A stretch of DNA of 20,279 nucleotides from a virus: the IMG/VR virus record IMGVR_UViG_3300025120_000742, positions 1 through 20,279 of that record; one strand, given 5' to 3'. The notes under the pieces are model-generated. The model ran no database searches, was not told the DNA's origin, and saw only the letters and a list, made by a program, of their open reading frames with translations. Made by a program: the position numbers and the translations under genes. Each line of letters starts with the position of its first letter. Within the stretch, counting starts at the first letter, position 1. Below, one piece after another: positions 10,397 to 19,134 of this stretch.

Positions 10397-12055
10397 ATGG
10401 AGCTTAAGTTCACCCCACATCCTTTTCTACAGCCCCCTACTGACGAGGAGATAGTTCTCCTTGCGGAGAAGGACCCCAAGTTGTTGGAGGCATTGTATCT
10501 ATCCCACGAGGGACGCTTACAAGCATCTGAGGAGGACCCAGTACGTTACGGTTTTGACCTACCGGGATGGGAGCGTATGCAGAGTAGCCTAGGTGAGAAA
10601 AACGAGTGCTTGGTTCTAGGTGGTAACAGAAGTGGTAAGACCACTGGGTGTGCAAAAATGGTTATGCAAGCAGTTATGGACAACGAGGACGGGCACGTTG
10701 TTTGTTTCAGTCAAAATGCGGACACTAGTATTAAGGTACAGCAAGCTGCTGTGTGGGAGATGATGCCCAAAGAGTTCCGGAAGAAGACAAAAAGTATAGA
10801 GGGGTACATAAACTTCAGTATGCAGAACGGTTTTACTGGTCAGTCCTTTATCTTCCCGGACACTAGAACACGGGTGGACTTCAAGACCTATACGCAGTAC
10901 AGCAACAATCAGACAATCCTTGAGGGTTTTGAGTTCGGCTTCAAGAAGCCCAAGACGATTAACATCGGTGCTTGGTTGGATGAGTACTTAGGGGACGCTG
11001 CTTTGGTAAACACCTTACGATTCCGTTTAGCTACTAGAGATGCTAAGATGGTAATTGGGTTTACACCCATTGATGGTTACACTCCCTTCATTGCTGATTA
11101 CTTGAAGGGGGCTGAGACCATAAAGACAAGAGAGGCTGAGTTATTAAAGAACAAACAATTACCGATTGAGCAATACAGCCCAGATCGGGACGCTGGTGTA
11201 ATCTACTTACATTCCGACGAGAACCCCTTCGGTGGTTACGAACGTATCGCTAAGGACCTCAGAGGCCGTCCAGAGGACGAGATAATGGTGCGTGCTTATG
11301 GTATGCCCGTGAAATCGATGACGAGTCTCTTACCTTTATTTAACACAGAAGTAAATGTACTATCCAAAATACCCAACAAACACGGAAGAAGATTCCCAGA
11401 CATATCTGATAAATCCCAATTTAGCTGTTATCAAGTGGTCGACCCAGCCGGAGCGAGAAACTATGTTAGCCTATGGGCTGGAGTTAATCGAGATAATGAA
11501 GTTTATATCCGAAGAGAGTGGCCAGACCGTGATACATACGGCGAGTGGGCAATTTTTGGAGACCCAAAGTGGAAGTTCGGACCAGCAGCCAAAAAGGTGG
11601 GTTTCAATGTAGAGGGCTACGTGGAGCTATTCAAGGAGATTGAGGAAGAGCTGGACATACAAGTAATAGAAAGAATAGGGGACTCCAGATACTTTGCTAG
11701 AGAGAATGAGAACAACGATGACTTGTTTACATCCTTCTATGATTTTGGGATGAACTTCATCCCCAGTGACGGACGTATGGAGGAGGTTGGTATATCCGCT
11801 TTGGACGAGTGGTTCAGTTACAACCCTAACATAGAGGTGGATGAAGCCAACAAGCCCTTGTGTTACATACACAGCGACTGCGGGAACTTAATTGATTCCT
11901 TGATCAATTACAATTCTAAGGGGAAGGCTGATGAGCCCCTAAAGGATTTCTTTGACGCGATCCGATACTTACGTATGGCAAACTCCGGAGAAGGACCGGA
12001 CCATATAGATTCAAGAAATTTAAACACAACAATGCAAACAAAAGGAGGGTACTAA
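10397..12055 (+). CDS. terL: Terminase large subunit
   Basis: The 552 aa protein has both terminase activities. The ATPase has Walker A GGNRSGKT (75-82), Walker B IGAWLDEY with D195 and E196, and a GFTP coupling segment (221-224). The RNase H-like nuclease has VVDPAG (D349), IGDSRYFA (D429) and KDFFDAIRYL (D520), the expected three acidic metal ligands. It cuts concatemeric DNA and drives it through the portal. AAGGAG lies 10 bases upstream of ATG 10397. The position between small terminase and portal is canonical. Confidence 0.95.
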   Translation: MELKFTPHPFLQPPTDEEIVLLAEKDPKLLEALYLSHEGRLQASEEDPVRYGFDLPGWERMQSSLGEKNECLVLGGNRSGKTTGCAKMVMQAVMDNEDGHVVCFSQNADTSIKVQQAAVWEMMPKEFRKKTKSIEGYINFSMQNGFTGQSFIFPDTRTRVDFKTYTQYSNNQTILEGFEFGFKKPKTINIGAWLDEYLGDAALVNTLRFRLATRDAKMVIGFTPIDGYTPFIADYLKGAETIKTREAELLKNKQLPIEQYSPDRDAGVIYLHSDENPFGGYERIAKDLRGRPEDEIMVRAYGMPVKSMTSLLPLFNTEVNVLSKIPNKHGRRFPDISDKSQFSCYQVVDPAGARNYVSLWAGVNRDNEVYIRREWPDRDTYGEWAIFGDPKWKFGPAAKKVGFNVEGYVELFKEIEEELDIQVIERIGDSRYFARENENNDDLFTSFYDFGMNFIPSDGRMEEVGISALDEWFSYNPNIEVDEANKPLCYIHSDCGNLIDSLINYNSKGKADEPLKDFFDAIRYLRMANSGEGPDHIDSRNLNTTMQTKGGY

Positions 12056-12056
12056 T

Positions 12057-12434
12057 ATGCCAAAGAAACGATTAACAGAAATAGTAGAGGATTACGGCAT
12101 TTCCATAGAGGAAGGCCTTGAGCTAGTTTTTAAAGAGCTAGAAGAAGATATGGTTACCGGAAGGGGTAAAGCAACGTGGATTAGTGAAGCCGGTCAGATA
12201 GTTCTAGAAGAACTTATATCAATGCCGGTTCTTTACAGAGGACCCGTTCTCAGTCAAGCACCGAACCGTATGTACGTTATGGTTTATTTAAAGGACATAA
12301 CCAAGAAGGTTCCGGTAAAAGTACCGCGACGTATGTTGGGGAAGATAACACCCGGAAAAGTAATCTACGTAGAGACGGACAACAGCGGTCCAGAAACTAA
12401 GTACCACTGGGTCAAAACACCTCAACGTGGTTGA
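12057..12434 (+). CDS. Conserved phage protein of unknown function, 125 aa
   Basis: Begins MPKKRLTEIVEDYGISIEEG, a short helical segment resembling the IF2 N-terminal type of small helical domain, followed by a helix LVFKELEEDMV and a beta-rich half with GRGKATWIS, MPVLYRG, KKVPVKVP and GKVIYVETDN. A perfect AAAGGAGGG ribosome site overlaps the end of the large terminase. The protein is typical of the terminase-portal interval in marine podovirus-like phages as I remember. Head-assembly or DNA-binding functions are guesses. Confidence 0.65.
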   Translation: MPKKRLTEIVEDYGISIEEGLELVFKELEEDMVTGRGKATWISEAGQIVLEELISMPVLYRGPVLSQAPNRMYVMVYLKDITKKVPVKVPRRMLGKITPGKVIYVETDNSGPETKYHWVKTPQRG

Positions 12435-12461
12435 TAGGTATGATATTATAAATACTAAACT

Positions 12462-14546
12462 ATGCAAAGTGATAATAATTCAGAAGCACTTACGTACGTA
12501 AGTAAGGAACCAAGCATTAATACCCTACGTTACGCGTATGACCAAACGGTCACAGAGCTAGAATCATACTTTGATTTATGTAGGTCAAGCTACGACGATA
12601 GGCGTAACTGGTGGGCTGGTAAAAGTAGGGACCACAGAAAGCACGGAGCGGACGCATTCCCTTGGGAGGGTGCCGCCGATATGGAGGCTCATACAATCGA
12701 TGAGCGTATTACTCGCTTAGTATCTTTGTTTATGTCCAGCCTTAACCGTGCTAACGTTCGAGCGTTTCCGGTGGAGTCCAGTGATATGGCTAGAAGCAAG
12801 ATGGTATCCAGCTTCTTGAAGTGGATGGTATCCAGTGGTTACATTCCTAGGCTCAAGAGAGAGATGGAACTCGGTGCGAATTATTTATTAGAACGCGGTA
12901 TCTTAATTACATACGTAGGTTGGCACCGTGAGGACAGAAGGTTCTTACAACGCTTGGACATAAATCAAATTGCACAAGCAGCCCCAGAGGTTGTTGAATT
13001 AATCCAAGGTGGCGAAAATGACGAAGAGCTTACAGCTTTACTTGAAGTAACATTCCCGGGTGTAACAAAGAAGAGAGCTAAGAAAGCCCTCAAGGAATTA
13101 CGCAAGAACGGAGAAGCAGAGCTACCAATCGTTCGTAGACAGATTGATGCCCCCGAGGTCAAGACCCTTGCTCCCGATGGTGACTTCTTCTTCCCTCCAT
13201 ATGTTACGGACCCACAGCGTGCACCGTACTGTTTTTGGAGAACTTACTACACAGCTCAAGAGCTTGAAAACAAAGTAATGACCGACGGATGGGACGAGGA
13301 CTTTGTTGATTACATTATCGAGCACTACAGAGGTGTAAGTGTGGACTCAATCGAACGAGAGCAAGAAGGACGTAGGAGTACATCATTGACTGACAACGCT
13401 TATGAAGCTAATGAGTTAATTGAAATAGTTTACGGATACCAACGCTTGATTGACCAAGAGGACGGATCCGAAGGAATTTACTGCACAGTCTTCCACAAAC
13501 AGTTTGATGGAAACGAGCAAGCTCCGGGATATGCTAAGTTTGAATTATTAAACGGCTACGAGGACTACCCAGTGGTTGTAAGTAAACTTTCTGAAGATAG
13601 CAAGAGGTTGTACGACACTCAAACTATCCCAGACATTCTTCGCGGGATTCAGAATCAAGTCAAGGTTGAGCGGGATTCACGTATAGATAGAAACAGCCTA
13701 GCTACACTACCTCCGATTCTTCACCCAGTTGGTCAAGCACCAACAGATTGGGGACCGGGAAGAATGATACCTTACCGCAGAAAGGGAGACTTGGACTTCG
13801 CTCCAACACCACCATCACCAGTTGGTTCCATAGAGATCGAGAAGACTATGGAAGCCCAAGCGGACAGACTCTGTGGATTGGATGAAACAAGTCAAATCTC
13901 ACAAGTGCGTAAACAATTCTTGGTCGACAAGTTCTTACAGCACAACGCTGAGGTTTTACAGATGTGTTATAAATGTTTTCAGAGGTTTGGACCGGACTCA
14001 GTTTTCTTTAGAGTAACCGGATCGCCGGACCCCGTAAATTTTGATAAGGGTGACCCCGACGAAAATTACGACATAATCATTTCATATGATGTCCTCAATT
14101 CGGATCCAGAAACTCAAGAACAAAAGCTACAGCAGCTCATTGCCCTTACTCAGTTGGATAGGAGTGGTCGTATTGATATCAACTCTCTGCTTGATGCAGC
14201 TGCTAATAGTATCGATCCGGTCCTTGCTGATCGTATTCTACAGCCTACAGAGGCTGCTCAAGAACAAGTTGTACGTAAAGTAACTGATGACCTCGCTAAG
14301 ATATTTGCGGGTATCGAGATGCCAGCGAGTCCTAACGGTGCTCAAGTGGCTATGCAAGTTATTCAGCAGTACACTTCTCAGCCAGATGTTGCTGCTAGGG
14401 TGCAGTCCGACGAAGCCTTCAGAGCTCGTCTCGAGAAGTACGCTGGTCAGTATACCTTCCAAATGCAACAAGCACAGAATGCTCAGATTGGTAGAGTCGG
14501 TACACAACCAGCCCAAATGGGAGACATCCAAACACAAGGAATATAG
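12462..14546 (+). CDS. Portal protein
   Basis: A 694 aa protein with portal-like composition and position. The N-terminal region has a WEGAADMEAHTIDERITRLV segment (67-86, a typical portal clip or wing start), then a helical stem, a long beta-rich wing, and a C-terminal region of Gln/Ala-rich helices (FQMQQAQNAQIG). The length suits portals of SU10-type and marine podovirus-like phages. It forms the dodecameric ring at the unique capsid vertex, binding terminase and the adaptor proteins. It lies between terminase and scaffold/capsid genes, and its stop is directly followed by the lysozyme gene. No frameshift is seen. Confidence 0.85.
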   Translation: MQSDNNSEALTYVSKEPSINTLRYAYDQTVTELESYFDLCRSSYDDRRNWWAGKSRDHRKHGADAFPWEGAADMEAHTIDERITRLVSLFMSSLNRANVRAFPVESSDMARSKMVSSFLKWMVSSGYIPRLKREMELGANYLLERGILITYVGWHREDRRFLQRLDINQIAQAAPEVVELIQGGENDEELTALLEVTFPGVTKKRAKKALKELRKNGEAELPIVRRQIDAPEVKTLAPDGDFFFPPYVTDPQRAPYCFWRTYYTAQELENKVMTDGWDEDFVDYIIEHYRGVSVDSIEREQEGRRSTSLTDNAYEANELIEIVYGYQRLIDQEDGSEGIYCTVFHKQFDGNEQAPGYAKFELLNGYEDYPVVVSKLSEDSKRLYDTQTIPDILRGIQNQVKVERDSRIDRNSLATLPPILHPVGQAPTDWGPGRMIPYRRKGDLDFAPTPPSPVGSIEIEKTMEAQADRLCGLDETSQISQVRKQFLVDKFLQHNAEVLQMCYKCFQRFGPDSVFFRVTGSPDPVNFDKGDPDENYDIIISYDVLNSDPETQEQKLQQLIALTQLDRSGRIDINSLLDAAANSIDPVLADRILQPTEAAQEQVVRKVTDDLAKIFAGIEMPASPNGAQVAMQVIQQYTSQPDVAARVQSDEAFRARLEKYAGQYTFQMQQAQNAQIGRVGTQPAQMGDIQTQGI

Positions 14547-14547
14547 T

Positions 14548-15081
14548 ATGGCAAATATGACTAGAAGTCAGTTTGCTGATATGAGAGCATCTCAGCTTTC
14601 AGTACCACAGCTCGTAGCTAAGACCGTTAGTTTAAATGAAGGTATTCGTAACAATGTCTACAACGACACAAAGGGAAATCCAAGTATTGCGGTTGGATTC
14701 AACTTAAATGACAAAACAAACCAACCGGCACTGGATGCCTTGGGCTTAAACAGAGATGAGTTAAAAGCTGGTACTAGGTCATTGACTGCCCGAGAAATAA
14801 ATGAGCTCTACAAGTACTCATCTACACGAGCAGTTAAGGACGCTATAAAATTTGATCCAAACTTGCGGTCCAGACCAGCTAATGTTCAAGTAGCTATTAT
14901 TGATATGTCCTTCAACCTAGGTTTAAATAAACTAAAAGAGTTTAAGAAGATGAAAGCAGCCCTTGATGTTAATGACTACAATACAGCTGCGGACGAAATG
15001 CAAGATTCATTATGGTTCGACCAAGTAAAAGACCGCGGACCTCGTATGGTTAATATTATGCGTACCGGTTTTACTGATTAA
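14548..15081 (+). CDS. T4-type lysozyme (GH24), likely endolysin or virion lysozyme
   Basis: ATG 14548 follows AAGGA by about 8 bases and is 1 base after the portal stop; an open frame extends upstream to 14287 but that part is a shadow of the portal. The 177 aa protein has the catalytic block NEGIRNNVYNDTKGNPSIAVGF (30-51): E31 and D40 match the T4 lysozyme Glu and Asp, and S46 replaces the usual Thr. A C-terminal IIDMSFNLGLNKLKEFKKM and WFDQVKDRGPRMVNIMRTG match T4 lysozyme's second domain. It cleaves peptidoglycan. There is no signal peptide. Its place inside the head module, next to the portal, suggests a particle-associated enzyme or an unusual location for the endolysin. Confidence 0.88.
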   Translation: MANMTRSQFADMRASQLSVPQLVAKTVSLNEGIRNNVYNDTKGNPSIAVGFNLNDKTNQPALDALGLNRDELKAGTRSLTAREINELYKYSSTRAVKDAIKFDPNLRSRPANVQVAIIDMSFNLGLNKLKEFKKMKAALDVNDYNTAADEMQDSLWFDQVKDRGPRMVNIMRTGFTD

Positions 15082-15084
15082 TTT

Positions 15085-15303
15085 ATGACACTAGAAGAAG
15101 ACCTACAATCGTTAGGACAGCACGAGCACTTTGCTCGGTTCCTAAATACCATAAGCGACCTCAGAGAGGAATCAATAGAGGACTTGCATAAAGCAAGCAA
15201 CGAAGAGATACAACAAATCTCGGGTCGAATACTGACATACGACCAAATACTTCAAATGTGTGACTGGCGAAACCTACAAGTACGCTACGCTGATAGACTT
15301 TAA
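15085..15303 (+). CDS. Conserved small phage protein, 72 aa
   Basis: A short helical acidic protein (MTLEEDLQSLGQHEHFARFL) continuing LREESIEDLHKASNEEIQQISGRIL and ending YDQILQMCDWRNLQV. Similar proteins sit between portal and scaffold in related phages, as far as I recall, but no function is assigned. It begins 3 bases after the lysozyme stop, with no Shine-Dalgarno (ATTAATTTATG), so it is probably translationally coupled. Confidence 0.65.
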   Translation: MTLEEDLQSLGQHEHFARFLNTISDLREESIEDLHKASNEEIQQISGRILTYDQILQMCDWRNLQVRYADRL

Positions 15304-15373
15304 TTATATGCTATTGATGTATAGTATATAATATAACCATCGACTACGCTCGTCGTAAACAAGCGGAAACATT
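15304..15373 (+). promoter_or_regulatory. Possible weak promoter before the scaffold gene
   Basis: A perfect -10 TATAAT sits at 15327-15332 within a very AT-rich stretch. At a 17-base spacing the -35 is only TTATAT (15304-15309). Downstream CGAC/GTCG forms a short stem. It could boost scaffold and capsid transcription, but the -35 is poor. Confidence 0.25.
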
Positions 15374-16474
15374 ATGTCAAACGAAATCACAGTGGGAGAC
15401 GCTGAACCCACAACAGAAACAGCAGCGGAACAGTCAAATATGTCAGTGACGGATTTTATTAACCGTCGCTTAGGCCAAGCAGAGGAGAAAGCTCCACAAG
15501 CGGAAGCCAATGTTGAAGCAACAGACGAAGTAGTGGAAGAAGCCGAGGTTGAGAGCAATGCGGAAGAAACCAACGAAAAAGTTGTTGCTGAACAATCAGA
15601 GGGAACAGAGGAGCAATCCGAAGTATCCGACGATGTTCTTTCACAGTTAGATCTAGATGAGATGTCCGAAGATGACCTCAAGGAACTATCCGAAAAGCTA
15701 GGCAGTAGAGCAGTAGCTCGATTTGGGGAACTTACAGCAAAGCGTAAAGCGGCTGAAGAGAAACTCAAAGCGATGGAAGCTCAACTCCAAACAAAGAATC
15801 CATTAGAGACTCAACAAGTAGCTAACAACCCATATGAATCAGTAGGTTCATTAGAGGGTTTGCAAGAAAAAGCTCAAGAAGTAACAGAAGTAATAGAGTG
15901 GGCTGAGGAAATGTTGTTCAACGCAGACGGGTACGGACCAGAGGATGTCGTAACAGAAGTAGAAGGAAAAGAGCTTACCAAAGCTGATGTGCGTAAAAGC
16001 CTATTGAACGCACGCAAGGCTAGGGATAAATTCTTACCGGCTCAACTGAAAACACTCCAAACAGTAGCACAATCAAAACAGCTTAAAGAAGCCTTTGATA
16101 CACAAGCTACACAAGAGTTGGATTGGTTACAAGGAGAGGATAACGACACTCGTAAGAACTATGAAGCTATGGTCGGTGATTCCCGATTCCAAAAACTATT
16201 AGATAAAGCAGAACCAGAAATAGGAGCACAGCTCAACTATATTATGGCTCACGCTGCTAATAGTATATACGGACGGAAAACCATCAAAAATAGCCCAACC
16301 TCTACGAAGTTAAGTCCACCTAAAACAGCCGTAAGTGCTGCATCAACATCAGAGAAAACTGTGGGAAAGTCCGCTAAAGCACTTAAAAGCTTTAACCAAC
16401 AATTTAGACAGTCTGGCAACAAGAGTGATTTCATAGCTCTCAGAACTCTACAATTAAAAAACAAACAATCCTAA
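15374..16474 (+). CDS. Capsid scaffolding protein
   Basis: A 366 aa protein directly upstream of the major capsid gene. The first 100 residues are strongly acidic and low complexity (EATDEVVEEAEVESNAEE), followed by a coiled-coil-rich middle (RFGELTAKRKAAEEKLKAME) and a basic C-terminus (KALKSFNQQFRQSGNKSDF). This acidic-helical-basic layout is typical of internal scaffolds, whose basic tail binds the capsid protein. It directs procapsid assembly and is removed before packaging. No protease motif is visible. Confidence 0.8.
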   Translation: MSNEITVGDAEPTTETAAEQSNMSVTDFINRRLGQAEEKAPQAEANVEATDEVVEEAEVESNAEETNEKVVAEQSEGTEEQSEVSDDVLSQLDLDEMSEDDLKELSEKLGSRAVARFGELTAKRKAAEEKLKAMEAQLQTKNPLETQQVANNPYESVGSLEGLQEKAQEVTEVIEWAEEMLFNADGYGPEDVVTEVEGKELTKADVRKSLLNARKARDKFLPAQLKTLQTVAQSKQLKEAFDTQATQELDWLQGEDNDTRKNYEAMVGDSRFQKLLDKAEPEIGAQLNYIMAHAANSIYGRKTIKNSPTSTKLSPPKTAVSAASTSEKTVGKSAKALKSFNQQFRQSGNKSDFIALRTLQLKNKQS

Positions 16475-16486
16475 TTATAATATACG

Positions 16487-17476
16487 ATGTCATTCTCAAA
16501 TACATTCGATACAACTAATCCGGGATCTGGTGTTTCCAACAGAGAAGACTTGACTGATGTTTTGTCAATTCTTGCTCCCGAAGAAACTCCGATCCTTTCT
16601 TCTGCTTCTAAGCAGAAAGCTAGCTCAACATTTGTTGAGTGGACTGTCGACAGCCTAAGTGCACCATCAACTGCTGGTGTTGCTGAAGGAGCTGACGTAC
16701 AAGCGTTCACTGACAAATTCTCTGGACGTGCTCGTCTAGGTAACTACACACAAAAATTCCGTCGGGACTATATGGTATCAGACCTCCAAGAGGCTGTTGA
16801 TTCAGTAGGTCCAGCTAAGATCGCCCAAGCAGAAGCTAAAGCAATCCGTGAAATCAAACGCGACATTGAAGCTACCCTCGCTGGTACTCAAGACCGCTCT
16901 GTTGAAAACGGTGCTGGTACATCTTACGGTTTACGTGGTCTAGGTGACTGGATTGATTCCGCTGGTCCAGCTGATGTTCCAGCTACATTCCGTACTCCAG
17001 CTGCTTCAATCAATGCTACTGGTACTGCATTCACAGAAACTGTTCTTAACACAATGATCTCTTCGATCTATCGTGAAACTGGAACTGTGAACGACCTTAT
17101 GCTTGTTGCTGACACAGCTCTTCGTAACGAAATCTCTGACTTCGCTCGTAGTGGTGCAGCCAATGACGTTCGTTCAATGAACTACAACGGTAATGAATCA
17201 GCTATCAAACTATCTGTTGACTTATATCAATCAGATCACGGTATTGTTTCAGTAGTAAACGGTAACCCGGATTGTATGCCAGCAGTAACTGGTGGTACAG
17301 CAAACGGTGCTGGATACTTAGTTAACCCAGAATACTACGGTGTTCACGAGTTAATTCCATTAGGTTCAACTCGTCTCCCTAATATGGGTGGTGGTGAGCG
17401 TGGATATGTTGATGCTTCCTTAACTCTAGGTGTATACCACCCCGGAGCACACGGTTATATTCAAGCAATCTCTTAA
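16487..17476 (+). CDS. Major capsid protein, SU10/DUF5309 type (HK97 fold)
   Basis: The 329 aa protein begins MSFSNTFDTTNPGSGVSNRE and continues LTDVLSILAPEETPILSSAS, a start I associate with the SU10-type major capsid family (DUF5309). Further on are VEWTVDSL, RRDYMVSD (a segment common to this family), and an ending with NPEYYGVHEL and GAHGYIQAI. It forms the icosahedral shell. The codons are dominated by GCT, GGT, GTT and CGT-type endings, more biased than the rest of the window, as expected of a highly expressed gene. The 12-base gap from scaffold leaves little ribosome site. A decoration-type gene with a strong Shine-Dalgarno follows. Confidence 0.88.
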   Translation: MSFSNTFDTTNPGSGVSNREDLTDVLSILAPEETPILSSASKQKASSTFVEWTVDSLSAPSTAGVAEGADVQAFTDKFSGRARLGNYTQKFRRDYMVSDLQEAVDSVGPAKIAQAEAKAIREIKRDIEATLAGTQDRSVENGAGTSYGLRGLGDWIDSAGPADVPATFRTPAASINATGTAFTETVLNTMISSIYRETGTVNDLMLVADTALRNEISDFARSGAANDVRSMNYNGNESAIKLSVDLYQSDHGIVSVVNGNPDCMPAVTGGTANGAGYLVNPEYYGVHELIPLGSTRLPNMGGGERGYVDASLTLGVYHPGAHGYIQAIS

Positions 17477-17503
17477 TCATTAACCAAGGAGAAATATAAC
17501 ATT

Positions 17504-17962
17504 ATGTCAAAATTAACTGTAAACGAATCAGCGGGAGATTTTACTCACGTTCTTACATTATCAGCAGCGGACATCGTTGCAGCATCTACTAACCAAACTA
17601 TCTGGGGTTCTATCCCAGCTGGTGGTGCAGTTGACGTTGCTTTCGCTGTTGAATCAGTAGCTCTTGTTGGAGCTAGTGACATCACACTAGAAGTTGGAAC
17701 CGGAACTAACGATGATACTCTTATCGACAGCTTCGACCTCGACGCTAATGCTGGTGCAACTCTGTACAACACTGGAACAGATTTCATTCAAGCTGATGGA
17801 AACACTACATCTAAAGCTGGAGCTGATCCAGTTGCCGGATCTGGTGGTGCCGCTGCTACGAATCTTATCTACAAGTTCGGTGGAACAGTAGCTAACTTAA
17901 CAGCTGGAGAAGTTATTATTGGAGTTCGTGTATTCGACCCAATGAGATTCTCAAAGGCTTAA
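17504..17962 (+). CDS. Probable capsid decoration/head protein
   Basis: A 152 aa beta-rich protein full of Ala, Gly, Thr and Val (IPAGGAVDVAFAVESVALVG, ITLEVGTGTNDDT, NLTAGEVIIGVRVF) following the capsid gene by 27 bases with AAGGAG 11 bases before its ATG. It shares the biased codon use of the capsid gene. Its composition, size and position suit a decoration or stabilisation protein on the capsid surface; a minor capsid protein is an alternative. An intrinsic terminator follows 17 bases after its stop. Confidence 0.65.
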   Translation: MSKLTVNESAGDFTHVLTLSAADIVAASTNQTIWGSIPAGGAVDVAFAVESVALVGASDITLEVGTGTNDDTLIDSFDLDANAGATLYNTGTDFIQADGNTTSKAGADPVAGSGGAAATNLIYKFGGTVANLTAGEVIIGVRVFDPMRFSKA

Positions 17963-17979
17963 CACTTAAATTTGGTTGG

Positions 17980-18014
17980 GGGTCACGCAATGTGACCCTC
18001 AGCTACTTTTTTTT
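17980..18014 (+). terminator. Intrinsic terminator after the capsid/decoration genes
   Basis: Perfect 7-bp stem GGGTCAC (17980-17986) / GTGACCC (17992-17998) with loop GCAAT, extendable with a G-U and a G-C pair, followed after AGCTAC by eight Ts (18007-18014). It likely reduces read-through from the highly expressed capsid genes to the adaptor genes. Confidence 0.85.
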
Positions 18015-18029
18015 AACTTTAAATTACTT

Positions 18030-18338
18030 ATGGATATTATCACAGACATACCTAGAAGTTTCACGGACGGTGAAATCGACGCGGCATTCTTGGCTGAAAT
18101 CAAGAGTGGTTTTAAATTGGAAAAAGAAACAGAGCACCTACGTGTAGCTCAAGCACAAAAAGAAGCTAAAGATCTTAGAGGTAAGTGCCACCCTACATTA
18201 GGTAGACCAGTGGCTACTATTCCGGCTAGGGACTTCTTTAGATTAACTAAAAAATACGGACACGACCAAGTGCACTCCAAGGAGTTCTTGAAGTACTACA
18301 ACAAAAAGTTCCCGGAACTTAGTCCAAATCAAATTTAA
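18030..18338 (+). CDS. Conserved hypothetical head/neck-region protein, 102 aa
   Basis: ATG 18030 is chosen; the open frame upstream to TTG 17976 runs through the terminator stem and is not plausible. The N-terminal part is helical (DGEIDAAFLAEIKSGFKLEK) and the C-terminal half has CHPTLGRPVATIPARDFFRL and KKYGHDQVHSKEFLKYYNKK, a pattern I have seen in short marine phage proteins of unknown function. It has no membrane segment and no Shine-Dalgarno. The gene sits between the capsid genes and the adaptor pair, so a minor structural or assembly role is likely. Confidence 0.65.
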   Translation: MDIITDIPRSFTDGEIDAAFLAEIKSGFKLEKETEHLRVAQAQKEAKDLRGKCHPTLGRPVATIPARDFFRLTKKYGHDQVHSKEFLKYYNKKFPELSPNQI

Positions 18339-18359
18339 AAAAACTAACAAATATATATA

Positions 18360-19127
18360 ATGGCAACATACCCAACAGAATCATACACAAATCTTAAAGA
18401 AAGATTTAAATCAATAGCGGGCTTGCAATCCTTGGAAACAACGGACGAAGCCTTTTTCAGACAAGCAATTAATAGACGTTTCAGAACAGCATATCAACGT
18501 TATCCTTGGTATGAGTTTACGCTCATCGGAGAACAAGTATCAATGGCAACATCTGACGATAATCAAATCATTACTTACGGTGGTAATAAAGATTTAGCTA
18601 ATAATGCTGATACAGTGTTCCGTATTCATAAGACTGATCCAACTGATACTTTATATCCAGAGGAATATACTTATGTTAGTATGTTAGCCTCCGGGAATAA
18701 TCCACACACCGGAGATATTGCTGTAAAAATTTTAAGCCCTACAATCTTAAACGGATTAGCAGTTTTTGTTACTTACCGCAAAGATGTAGAAGATGTAATT
18801 AAGGATGGATCATTTACATCTGGATTATTTGGAAATGACAGTGGAGACAATGGAAATATTCCATTTAGATTCTTTGAGTATATGGCATTCGGTGCTTACG
18901 CAGACTTCTTGCGTGGAGACGGTCAAACTACAAAAGCACAAGTAGAAGATCAAAATGCCGAGATTATACTACGTCAAGAGATTGACATCGTTCGTAATCA
19001 AAGCCGTCAGTTCCGCCACGATGTTCTTCAGTACAGACCACAAACTCAGTTCCGCCGTCACAACATACAAGCTGGTGGATCCCCATTAAATGCTACTGAG
19101 CAAATTCTCGACAACAACGTTCAATAA
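18360..19127 (+). CDS. Head-tail adaptor-type protein, copy A
   Basis: The 255 aa protein begins TNLKERFKSIAGLQSLETTD followed by EAFFRQAINRRFRTAYQRYPW. This N-terminal helical part and the ending FFEYMAFGAYADFLRGDGQT resemble adaptor or tail-tubular-A-type proteins that dock onto the portal. Between them are beta-rich segments (VFRIHKTDPTDTLYPEEY, VFVTYRKD). The C-terminal tail is Gln/Arg-rich (RPQTQFRRHNIQ). No clear Shine-Dalgarno; the ATG follows AAATATATATA. The next gene is an evident paralog. Confidence 0.7.
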   Translation: MATYPTESYTNLKERFKSIAGLQSLETTDEAFFRQAINRRFRTAYQRYPWYEFTLIGEQVSMATSDDNQIITYGGNKDLANNADTVFRIHKTDPTDTLYPEEYTYVSMLASGNNPHTGDIAVKILSPTILNGLAVFVTYRKDVEDVIKDGSFTSGLFGNDSGDNGNIPFRFFEYMAFGAYADFLRGDGQTTKAQVEDQNAEIILRQEIDIVRNQSRQFRHDVLQYRPQTQFRRHNIQAGGSPLNATEQILDNNVQ

Positions 19128-19134
19128 TTGAAGT

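Noticed and set aside
14287-14547. Upstream extension of the lysozyme frame
   Set aside because: It overlaps the portal coding sequence in another frame; ATG 14548 with AAGGA is the natural start.
17976-18029. Upstream extension of the 102 aa gene from a TTG codon
   Set aside because: It would translate through the terminator hairpin and T run; ATG 18030 is preferred.
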